Assembly: GCA_009767595.1 (NCBI GenBank)
Contig: VSDK01012414.1
Coordinates: 142,437-206,436, forward strand
Origin: Symbiodinium kawagutii
Lineage: Eukaryota > Sar > Dinophyceae > Suessiales > Symbiodiniaceae
Length of the DNA stretch: 64,000 nucleotides
Reading direction: 5' to 3'
Shown here piece after piece: positions 25,335 to 33,190 of this stretch (its first letter is position 1; every line of letters starts with the position of its first letter). The position numbers and the translations under genes were made by a program. Under the pieces are notes generated by a model. That model was not told the origin of the DNA, made no database searches, and worked only from the letters and a program-made list of their open reading frames with translations.

Positions 25335-25677
25335 AACGACAAGACCTTTTTGTGAACGTTGCGACCCGCAGCTCAAGGGATGTTTGGGCGAATGCTACAA
25401 GGCAGGCACCTGTACAGACCATTGTTGCAGCTCGTTTGTACAGGGCCGCTGTGCCCCCATCCACTGGCATTTGCCAATGTCACCACAGAGGGGCACAAAT
25501 CAAAACAGCCTCTGGATGAGCTGGCGGTTGACATGGACAGGTTCAATGCGCCCAAATCGCTATCATCGGCAACCCTGAAGAAAAGTCCGTGCAGCCTTTT
25601 GAGCGCCAAGAATGATATAAATGGGTAGCATTTCGTGACACAGACAGTTGGTGACGGGTGGCATGTTTACAGCATTG

Positions 25678-25780
25678 CTGGCTGGTGTTTTTTCACATTC
25701 TTGATTTTCCCTTGTATATTAACAAATGATTGGCCGTTTGACAGACATTTTTCACGACAGGGTGGCTCAACCACCAACTG
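25678..25780 (+). repeat. Family C inverted-repeat element
   Basis: Begins CTGGCTGGTGTTTTTTCAC and ends CTCAACCACCAACTGG. It lies about 340 bp downstream of the aminotransferase stop codon. Confidence 0.65.
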
Positions 25781-26546
25781 GATTGGGTTGGGGGTTTATC
25801 TCCATGGGCCCACAAAGTGGATATAGGTCTCCATCAAGAGTCTCACGAGTCGATCGAAGTGGATCAAGTGAGTACTGATTAACCATTCAGTATCCATTGG
25901 GAACCCGTTACCAACCATTGAATCCAATATTCTCAATCATAATGAACCAGCATATGATATGCACCATATAGTCAACATGTGCTAGCCATATTTTCCATGC
26001 TTCACCATGTTTAACCATGTTTAACTGTTTAACCATGCTTAACCACTCCATTTCACCACCATTTGGTCGGCCAAAACGTTGGATGCACAGCAGCGATGAG
26101 GTGCTGGACAAGGACGACGTATCGCCACCCGCGGAGATGATGCAAAAGCTCGAGGCGAAGCACGGCCGAAGCCCGTGGTTGCCATGGGTCGCCGGTGGCC
26201 CCTGGTGGGCACCCTGTGCTTGCCATGAAATGGGGGCTGGTAGCCAGCTGGTTGCTACCAGCTAGTTGGGCAACAAACTCCATACATTTTTGGCAATTCT
26301 TTGGGATATTGGAAATGGACAACGCTCATGAACCGGCAATGACCCGAGGGTTCCTAGAAAGGGCAATACTTGATGGTAATTGCAAGTACCCCTCCCAGTC
26401 GCGTCTAGCATTCTTGGGATTCCCTTGGCAAAAAGGTTGGAAGTGTGCAACGGTAAGATCGCAGACATGTAGTCATTTTCATAAAATAAATTGTTGACCA
26501 TGGACTTCTTGAGTGGGGGACTTGGAGACTGGAATTTCACCCATTC

Positions 26547-26658
26547 ACAAGTTCCTTCATCTATCTATTTTGTAACGCTCATGTCTACACCCTACACTCG
26601 CTCCCTGTGGACGCGCCGCTGTAGACATGAAGGTTGCAAAATAGATGAAGGAACTTGT
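26547..26658. repeat. Long imperfect inverted repeat (hairpin)
   Basis: Left arm 26547-26589 and right arm 26620-26658 pair over about 39 positions: ACAAGTTCCTTCATCTAT against ATAGATGAAGGAACTTGT, and CATGTCTACA against TGTAGACATG, with a few mismatches between. Loop about 30 bp, GC-rich. Confidence 0.8.
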
Positions 26659-27100
26659 GCAATGTCATCAAAATGACTGCACTCAGGGTTGGTTGGTTGC
26701 TCATTTGTTGAAAAGGATGATTGACCATGATTGCTTCACAATGATTGATTAATCATGATGGTTGCATATGGGGTCAATATGATTGAATATAATCATGGGT
26801 GAATATGGTAGTTATAGGTGTCACTTCAGAGAGCCGCCAGTGAAAGTGAAATATGGTAGTTGATGATGACCAGTCCCGAATCTCATTTTGCTGCTTCCTA
26901 AGCAGATTCCGGGAGGCCCACGTGAGCCTCGTGCAAAGAGCCTTGAAGGAATGGAAGACTCACATCGAGGCAACGAACATTGCTGAAGTCTTTGTGTGCA
27001 GGACCATGTGCCAATAGCTCCGGCTAGCTTGCAAACAGTGTAGTATAGCTTCGGTTCCAAATTCCTTGAATCAAGCATTGAATGGTGGATGCTGGCAGTC

Positions 27101-27110
27101 NNNNNNNNNN
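27101..27110. other. Assembly gap (10 N)
   Basis: Run of ten undetermined bases about 1.1 kb left of the retroelement. Confidence 0.99.
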
Positions 27111-28177
27111 ATGCGCCTTCGCCTCAGAGACTGGAAATCCTGGGATCCCCATCATTTTATATCCACAGTCCGCAGTTGTTTTTTACCATGGACCATTGTC
27201 TATCCTTCAAAAGCTAATTATTGGCCTATTGTTCACAAGCTCTTGATTGAGGAACTGTCGAAAGCAGCCCGATTTGCCAACACGATGGCTATCCAAGGCC
27301 AAAACGAACTTGCCAAAGAGCAGCAGGTTCCAGCCTTAAACTTTCAAAAGTCCCTGCCACCCTTCCAAAGATTCAGCCACAACTAATACCCCCCGTTAGC
27401 CACTCAATGAAAAAGGCGGAATTTGCATTCAACAGAACTATATTCAATATTCAACCTGACAATGTGTTTGTGACCGATGACCACCCAGTATCTTTTTATG
27501 GGGCTGAGCTTTGGAACATTTTGGAAGTTGCCTGGTTTAGCACTCGCCTTGAGGTTCAAGAGCTTGGCCAACTTCAAATGCAGCTGCAAAAGGCCCTCGC
27601 CAAGATGGCCACCCGACTGCATTCCCGTCTCCAAGTGAGCGGCTCCTTCGTGCCCTACTTTCCTAGCCCACCTATGGCCGGCTCTACAACCTGTTTGCCC
27701 AGGCTTACCCTGCTACTTGGGGTTTCTTGATGGGTTGGCACCTGCGCCATGGCAGTTGGCCAAGGCATCGTCAGAAGCACAGCTGTTGCAGCTGAAAGCT
27801 GAGAACGAGCGTTGGAAGCTCAGACCTGACAGATCATGCGACTTCAGCAAGAATGACAAAGAGATAAAACAGATTGAGAAACTAGGAAAAAACCTAAGAA
27901 AACTAAATAAAGAAACTAAGCAAACACCTGAAAAAAACTACATAAAAAAGATGTAAAACTCGACTCGAAGAGACCATCGACCTCTTCAGCGGTCACCCGG
28001 GTGCCCCTGGGTCGCCTTGCAGGGCTCCAGTCCCTATCGGAGTCTCAACGTGATGAGATCGCTCGAGCGACCCGGGATGGTTGCGGGCACCCAGCAGTCC
28101 TGAGTCCAACTTATGGAAGCAGCCAAGAGCTTGCAATATGCAGATCTCATGGTATCTAATCTATTCTAATCCTATAT

Positions 28178-28337
28178 ATTAGTTTCATTTGAGGCTTGGC
28201 AGGGTCGGTGATGAAGATATGTTTGCATACAAATTCCACTAGCATTCAATATGTTACATTTTGGTTCAAGCCAAAATAGCCAGGTAAGGGCTATCAGTTG
28301 TTGTCCACAACTGTCTGGTGTGTCCAGAAATTTTTCA
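28178..28337 (+). repeat. Split direct repeat A1 (left end)
   Basis: 160-bp left terminus, matching 37071-37230. It contains two perfect 7-bp stem-loops, 28258-28277 (ATTTTGG, 6-nt loop, CCAAAAT) and 28295-28313 (CAGTTGT, 5-nt loop, ACAACTG), and a CAGGTAAGG splice-donor-like motif at 28281-28289. Confidence 0.95.
28257..28270 (+). promoter_or_regulatory. Spliced-leader-like motif in repeat A
   Basis: CATTTTGGTTCAAG matches 13 of the last 14 bases of the 22-nt dinoflagellate spliced leader (known 3' end CATTTTGGCTCAAG). The 5' part does not match. It may be a relict leader captured by reverse transcription, or coincidence within a stem-loop. The same motif is at 37150-37163 in A2. Confidence 0.4.
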
Positions 28338-28361
28338 TTGGGTGTCTCCCTTTGGTTTGCC

Positions 28362-31010
28362 ATGGCTTCTCAGGATGCCCCTTTGGATGCTGCTCAGGCC
28401 GAAGCTGAGGCAAAGAAGGTTGAACGCTGGTGCTCTTCGAATGGTGTCGAAAGCACAGCTGATTTGGCCTTCATGTTCACCAGCTACAACGAAGCGTTTG
28501 AGGAGGCTAGTAGGGCTGTTGCCCGTGCCTGGCAGGCAGCCAGGGACAGCTCCATCCCCGGTGTCTCCGGGTTGGTGAGGGCAATCTTCATGGCCGAATC
28601 CAGTGGTGCCTCCACTGTGGCGGCTCCGCGGCCCACTTTGAGCCCTCAGCTGCGCCCGGCAGCTGGTCCTGTGGATCCTTCGAAGGCCAAGGCCAAGGCA
28701 AAGAGCTTTGCTGAGGTTAAGCGCACCTTTGAGCGCCCTGTGATGCCTGGGGCCAAGTCTCGGTTCATCCAACTCTTCGTGGTCATGTTGACGATCATTG
28801 GGGTGCATCGCTCTTCGGATCCTGTGCTGGGTGATCGTGTGAGGGCGAACTTCCATGAGATGGTCACCGAGGTGTGTCGGAAGTCAGAGGTGGCTACTTT
28901 GCAGAGGGCGGCCACGACTTGGCAGGAGCTCCGCATGTTTGTGGGTGTGGAGCTTCCCACGGCGCACGATGTGGCTGAGTTCTTGAGGACCTCGGGATCC
29001 CCGTCCAGGGCATTTCAAGCTCTCAAGTGGTTGGTGAGGAACTTCCCCTTGGAGCTTGATTTGAGTTTGGCTACGGCACCGGCTCGCCAAGCTGGTAACC
29101 AGTTTGGAGGCGGTAGACAAGCCCCTGTGTTGCCACCTCCCTTGCTCATTGTCCTGGATAACCTGCTGACGAATATGTTGGATAGCGACCTGTGGTCCGT
29201 TGCTTTCGCAGCGTTTGCCATGATCTACGGGGTGGTGCGCTTTGCGCATCTGCAAAGGAGCCATCTGGCGTGGTATACGTCGGAGATGATGACCTTCTAT
29301 TGCATCAGGGGCAAACAGCGAGGCAATCGGGACGGTTTTTACTGGAGCCTTCCTAGGCATTCTTTGTCGGGGCTGGATTTGGCGCCTCCATTGGTGAGGC
29401 AGTTGCGGCTCTTTAGGAAGGTCATGGTCAAGAAGAAGTTGGCGTGCCACCACCTTGCATTTGACCTCTTGGAGGGGAAGCCCTTGGATGTGCAGGGCTT
29501 TACTACCACCATGCGGCAGCAGTTTGAGATGGAGGTCAAGAACGTCGGTGACATGTCTTCCTATTCTTTTCGTAGGGTTGTGCCCACTATCTCGGCTCTG
29601 GCCGAACTTTCTGAGTCCCAGAAGACTGCTCTGGGCGGCTGGCTGGACAAGAACAAGGAGGTCGCGGTCACCTCCTCGCGATATAACTCGCAGAAAGCGA
29701 GACAGACTGACCAATTGAAATTGGCGGTGTTCGAAGTGGTGAGGCGCATCTTGGAAGACGGCAACACAGCATCATGGCAAGCGGTCTCTATGACGAAGTG
29801 CAGGACCATTTTCTCCGAGGAGTTTGAACGTGCTGATGTCAGGCTGGCTGCTGCTGCTTCCGATGTCACGGATGGCCCCTTTCAGGTCCCTGGTATGCCT
29901 TTGATCAGGGAACTTACTTTGGAAATGTCCAGGGTAACCAGGCTGAAAGGCCGCACTATGATTGCCAAGAGGCGGGAAGCTTTGGGGAGAGTTGAGAGGG
30001 TGGCTCCCTCTCGGTCTCAGGGGGTGTCTCCCCCGGCTCCTTCAAGTGCGGTGTCTCCGCCGGTGAAGGCCATGCCGGTGGCTAAGGCTGAGTTTAAGGC
30101 GGTTCCTTCTAAAGCGTCGTCTGTCAGGTTGACTCCTGCAAAGCGTCCCGCACCTGCTGATCCCGTTTCTCTTCCCATCGAGGTCTTGGATGTGAGTGCT
30201 CAGGATGCCGCGAATGAGGAGTTCTTCAATCGGGAGGCATCTAAGTGGAACCGTCCAGGGAACTCTGGCCGCCCTGAGCCTGCGACCTTGATCCACTCGT
30301 GTGGCGATGCGAAGGTGTGGCTGGGAGGACTTCCTCGCGTGGAGGACTTGCCGTGGTTGGAGCGCAACAATGTCACGTTGCTGGCCTCTGCCATGGACAA
30401 GACGGCTGCTGAGTGCCGTGACGGGGTGCGGAGAGGCCCCCTTCAGATGAAGTGCTGTGTGGCTCACAGCGGTTCGGAAAGGGCCGAGGAGTGGGCCCAG
30501 ATGAAGCAGATCGCTGTGTCAACTTTGGCAGTTGGCGAATCTGTTTACGTGCACTGCTTGGCCGGGGTGCACAGGGGTCCAATCCTTGCTGCTGCCTTGG
30601 TTGGGCACGTGTACAGCTTGGATTTCGACAAGGTCTACGATCGGATCCAGCAGCTTCGTGCCATCGACAAGGCCGGCGTGATGAGCAGGCGTGGAGGAGG
30701 GGAGACCTTCACTTGGGCCCGTCGTGCTTGCAATGCCTCGCCTGACCCGGTTCGACTGCACTTGCCTGTGACGTGGATCGCTTCGGAGAGGAGAGGAGCA
30801 CTGTGGCATGTGTCTAGCAGTCATTTGGGCGTTGGTGGTGGTGGCCGTGTCCAGCCTGCCTGCCAGTTCAAGAAGGGACGACAGCAGAATGTTTTTAAGG
30901 GTGAGGTCGTTGTGGCTGATTCCTTGACGGAAGCACTGCTGCATGGACGCCCCTTTTGTACCATATGTCGAGGTATGGTGCCTGCCTCTGACCAAATCAA
31001 GTTTCAGTAA
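28362..31010 (+). CDS. Tyrosine recombinase fused to a dual-specificity-phosphatase-like domain
   Basis: 882 residues if started at the ATG in GCCATGG (28362). The frame is open upstream to 28251, but that part lies in repeat A1. The first half is a DIRS-type tyrosine recombinase. The catalytic pattern is visible as Arg293 (MIYGVVRFAHLQ), a Lys near 318 (RGKQRG), Arg404/405 (SYSFRRVVPT, with Tyr or Ser where many family members have His), Trp427 (LGGWLDK) and the nucleophile Tyr441 (SSRYNSQKAR). A Pro/Ala/Ser-rich linker (about 545-610) follows. Residues about 640-795 then look like a cysteine phosphatase: VWLGGLPRVEDLPWLERNNV resembles the dual-specificity start, and VHCLAGVHRGP gives the C-x5-R loop with Cys732 and Arg738. 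The C-terminus has a CTIC pair. The recombinase should insert the DNA circle; the role of the phosphatase-like part is unknown (RNA 5'-end or protein phosphatase are both conceivable). Confidence 0.85.
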   Translation: MASQDAPLDAAQAEAEAKKVERWCSSNGVESTADLAFMFTSYNEAFEEASRAVARAWQAARDSSIPGVSGLVRAIFMAESSGASTVAAPRPTLSPQLRPAAGPVDPSKAKAKAKSFAEVKRTFERPVMPGAKSRFIQLFVVMLTIIGVHRSSDPVLGDRVRANFHEMVTEVCRKSEVATLQRAATTWQELRMFVGVELPTAHDVAEFLRTSGSPSRAFQALKWLVRNFPLELDLSLATAPARQAGNQFGGGRQAPVLPPPLLIVLDNLLTNMLDSDLWSVAFAAFAMIYGVVRFAHLQRSHLAWYTSEMMTFYCIRGKQRGNRDGFYWSLPRHSLSGLDLAPPLVRQLRLFRKVMVKKKLACHHLAFDLLEGKPLDVQGFTTTMRQQFEMEVKNVGDMSSYSFRRVVPTISALAELSESQKTALGGWLDKNKEVAVTSSRYNSQKARQTDQLKLAVFEVVRRILEDGNTASWQAVSMTKCRTIFSEEFERADVRLAAAASDVTDGPFQVPGMPLIRELTLEMSRVTRLKGRTMIAKRREALGRVERVAPSRSQGVSPPAPSSAVSPPVKAMPVAKAEFKAVPSKASSVRLTPAKRPAPADPVSLPIEVLDVSAQDAANEEFFNREASKWNRPGNSGRPEPATLIHSCGDAKVWLGGLPRVEDLPWLERNNVTLLASAMDKTAAECRDGVRRGPLQMKCCVAHSGSERAEEWAQMKQIAVSTLAVGESVYVHCLAGVHRGPILAAALVGHVYSLDFDKVYDRIQQLRAIDKAGVMSRRGGGETFTWARRACNASPDPVRLHLPVTWIASERRGALWHVSSSHLGVGGGGRVQPACQFKKGRQQNVFKGEVVVADSLTEALLHGRPFCTICRGMVPASDQIKFQ

Positions 31011-31256
31011 GGATTGTATCCTTGTACCATTAGCGGGCTTGGCACTGGCCCTGGATGTACCCTATCGGTTGAGGAGCGAAATGCCTTTGCCTGGGGGGGT
31101 GCTGAGGTGGGGCGTAGGTGTTGCGCTTGTTGCCTCTTGATGTGGTTTATCTGGATATCGTCATTTTCATTTTCAATCCCTGTGTGACCAGGTGCAAGAT
31201 CCGATCTTGAGTTTCAATCGGCCCACAGCTCTAGTTCTTGAGTCTTCCTTGTAGAC
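31011..31256. other. Intergenic spacer within the retroelement
   Basis: 246 bases between the recombinase stop codon and the next ATG. No hairpin or coding signal stands out. How the downstream genes are translated (separate trans-spliced mRNAs or reinitiation) cannot be read from the sequence. Confidence 0.6.
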
Positions 31257-31814
31257 ATGCCCCGCGAGGTTCGTGCTATGGAGCTCGTTGCGCTCGATCT
31301 TCTTGGCTTCGAGGAGCAGCCGCGAGTGGAGAGGGCACGTCGCCTTAGTGAACTGCTGGCTGCAGTTCAGGTGGGCGCTAGGGATGGACCCTGGTCAGAT
31401 GTCCATTTGTTTGTGGAGGTTGCCAATGAATGTGAAAAGGCCCAGAGGTTGGCTACTGACTGGGCTAACTGGTTCACGAACTTTGGCCATATCAACTCTG
31501 CAGTCCGACCTGTGGAACCCGACTTGTATGGGCCTGCATCTATGGTAGCACGTTCTTTGACTCCCTCAAGTTTGTGGATGCCACGGATCTCCCAAGCGAT
31601 GCGTCAATGTTGCAACCAGATGAGTGCTCTTGTCCCCCATCAAGGTGACTTTGTTTCTTTCGATGTTGCCCTTGCCCAGGCCCGCCAGTGGATGGCTAGT
31701 GTCTCTAGCCTGGGTGTCTCCCTCCGCTGGCAGTTCATGGTGCACCTTGGCTCGCAACTGCGTCTCAGTTTGGATGAGCTTGAATGGCTTCGAACGGGGG
31801 CTGTTCGAGTTTAG
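31257..31814 (+). CDS. Retroelement ORF2, 185 residues, unknown
   Basis: Opens at ATG 31257 (GACATGCCC) and ends at TAG. It begins MPREVRAMELVALDLLGFEE and is mostly helical, with Trp-rich patches (DWANWFTNFGH near residue 68; QWMASV). No signal peptide, membrane segment or catalytic motif is visible. It lies between the recombinase and Gag-like genes of the same element. It could be a second structural protein or an accessory factor; I recognise no family. Confidence 0.65.
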   Translation: MPREVRAMELVALDLLGFEEQPRVERARRLSELLAAVQVGARDGPWSDVHLFVEVANECEKAQRLATDWANWFTNFGHINSAVRPVEPDLYGPASMVARSLTPSSLWMPRISQAMRQCCNQMSALVPHQGDFVSFDVALAQARQWMASVSSLGVSLRWQFMVHLGSQLRLSLDELEWLRTGAVRV

Positions 31815-32014
31815 GGCATGATTGGGCTGAGTACAGTAAAAGTGCTTGCTGCCTTGTCCTGTAGGTTGCTTATCGTCTTGACTAGTCGATGTGTGGCCTT
31901 TCAATGTGCTTGAGTTTTCAGTTTGTTTGGATTCATGTATGCTTGTGATGGTTGCCTGCCTGGTAGCTTTCCGTTTCAAGCATTCTTCGATCGCGTGGCC
32001 CCCCCTTTGATACC
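31815..32014. other. Intergenic spacer within the retroelement
   Basis: 200 bases between ORF2 and the Gag-like gene, T-rich around 31880-31970. Nothing else recognisable. Confidence 0.6.
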
Positions 32015-33169
32015 ATGGCAGCGCCTCGTCAGCTTGCTACCAAAGAAGAGACCTTTGCAGCCCTTGCCGCCCAGTTCAACTTCAGTGAGAGGGTTCGCGA
32101 CAAGATCATCGACTGTGGTTGCGAGACACTGTCCGACTTCACCTACATGGTCAACTCCGAGGATGAGGTGAAGACAGTGTTCATCGATACGTTGGCGAAC
32201 TTGGATGGCCCTCGTATCCAGGCGGCGCGCCTGCGTCACGCTTGGGTGGCTTGTAAGGCTTTGATGGAAAGCCTGAAGTCATCCAAGGCTCAGGCTGTGG
32301 TGGTGGAAGATGAGGAGTCGCTTCTGCCACAAGATGAGCTGCTTGACTTGAAGGCCATGTGGTTCAGGCGATACCACCTCAAGCCCGAGCCGGGGTGTAT
32401 GCCCTCGGACAGACTCATTTCCAAAGTCGTGCGCTCTCTTCGGAAGCACACTTTGGAGGTCATGGACTTGTGGAGTGTCAGGTCCTTGACACACCAGAGA
32501 ATTCATGGTCAGAAGAGGCGCCGCATTGCCGATGGCCTGTTTGTTCAGGAGGTTGACGACACCGAGGATGCGGGCGTGAAGAATTGGGCGGCCTACTTGA
32601 AGAAGCTCGACATCTACCTTTGTGCGCTTTCAATTGCTGGGTGTCGCCCAGTGGATCCTGCTCCGGTGTCTCCGGAGACCGCGGCGAGTGAGTCAACGGA
32701 GTATGTCCTGATCCCATACGACTTGCTCCTTCGTTACCGCACCCGTGCCGAGGATTTGGCGAGCCGCATCTCTGACTCCCAGAAGCTGCGTGTGGTGTCC
32801 CAGTTGGATGTTCAGGAACGTGGTGAGTGGAGTGCTCGCTTTGGAGGAGGCGGCCGAACTTTGGGCTCCGTGATCTTTGCGGTGATGCGGGACCGTGATG
32901 CTTTGTGGATCGGAGCAAGCCCAGTGGCCGACCTTGGAGGGAGTGCCCCATCTTCTTCGGTTGCTGCGCCGTCTGCATCTCCGGGTGTGTCATTGAGTTT
33001 GAGGGATGGAACGAAGCTCTGTGATGCCTTCCAGAAGGGCAAATGCCCTCACTCTGGAAAATCTTGTCCGAGTGGAGCTCACCGCTGTGGCAAGGTGAAA
33101 GGCTCAGGAAGACCATGCGGCTCTTTCGCCCACGGGGCGTCCAGCTGTGATAACAAGAAGCTGCGTTGA
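32015..33169 (+). CDS. Gag-like protein with C-terminal CCCH zinc finger
   Basis: 384 residues from an ATG in good context (ACCATGGCA). The N-terminal 90 residues are helical (FNFSERVRDKIIDCGCETLS). The middle is helical with no recognised domain. The last 51 residues are Cys/His-rich: Cys336, Cys344, Cys351 and His356 form a C-x7-C-x6-C-x4-H finger close to the CCCH type, followed by RCG, PCGSFAH and SSC. A nucleic-acid-binding finger at the C-terminus and a position just before the polymerase gene (21 bases between stop and next ATG) fit a Gag or nucleocapsid role. Similar CCCH tails are common in dinoflagellate retroelement proteins. The role is inferred from position and finger, not from a match to a known Gag fold. 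Confidence 0.7.
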   Translation: MAAPRQLATKEETFAALAAQFNFSERVRDKIIDCGCETLSDFTYMVNSEDEVKTVFIDTLANLDGPRIQAARLRHAWVACKALMESLKSSKAQAVVVEDEESLLPQDELLDLKAMWFRRYHLKPEPGCMPSDRLISKVVRSLRKHTLEVMDLWSVRSLTHQRIHGQKRRRIADGLFVQEVDDTEDAGVKNWAAYLKKLDIYLCALSIAGCRPVDPAPVSPETAASESTEYVLIPYDLLLRYRTRAEDLASRISDSQKLRVVSQLDVQERGEWSARFGGGGRTLGSVIFAVMRDRDALWIGASPVADLGGSAPSSSVAAPSASPGVSLSLRDGTKLCDAFQKGKCPHSGKSCPSGAHRCGKVKGSGRPCGSFAHGASSCDNKKLR

Positions 33170-33190
33170 AACCTCGGCAGCCCCTGCGGA

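Larger units (their letters stand above)
25335..28177. other. Spacer between the aminotransferase and the retroelement
   Basis: Holds a family C element (25678-25780), a long imperfect hairpin (26547-26658) and an assembly gap (27101-27110). Protein-like + strand pieces occur at 26083-26180 (SSDEVLDKDDVSPPAEMMQK) and 27200-27390 (YWPIVHKLLIEELSKAARFA), but neither has a recognised family; they may be remnants of a gene interrupted by the retroelement. Confidence 0.45.

Noticed and set aside
28284..28327. 44-bp GT-AG intron within repeat A1
   Set aside because: Borders look plausible (CAG|GTAAGG ... CCAG) but it is very short, lies upstream of the likely start codon, and no transcript evidence is available.
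28335..29714. Long minus-strand open frames (for example 28335-28856, 28884-29714)
   Set aside because: Shadows of the recombinase gene; no domain or motif on the minus strand.
32478..33116. 212-codon minus-strand frame
   Set aside because: Opposite the Gag-like gene, low-complexity Ser/Pro/His composition, no homology.
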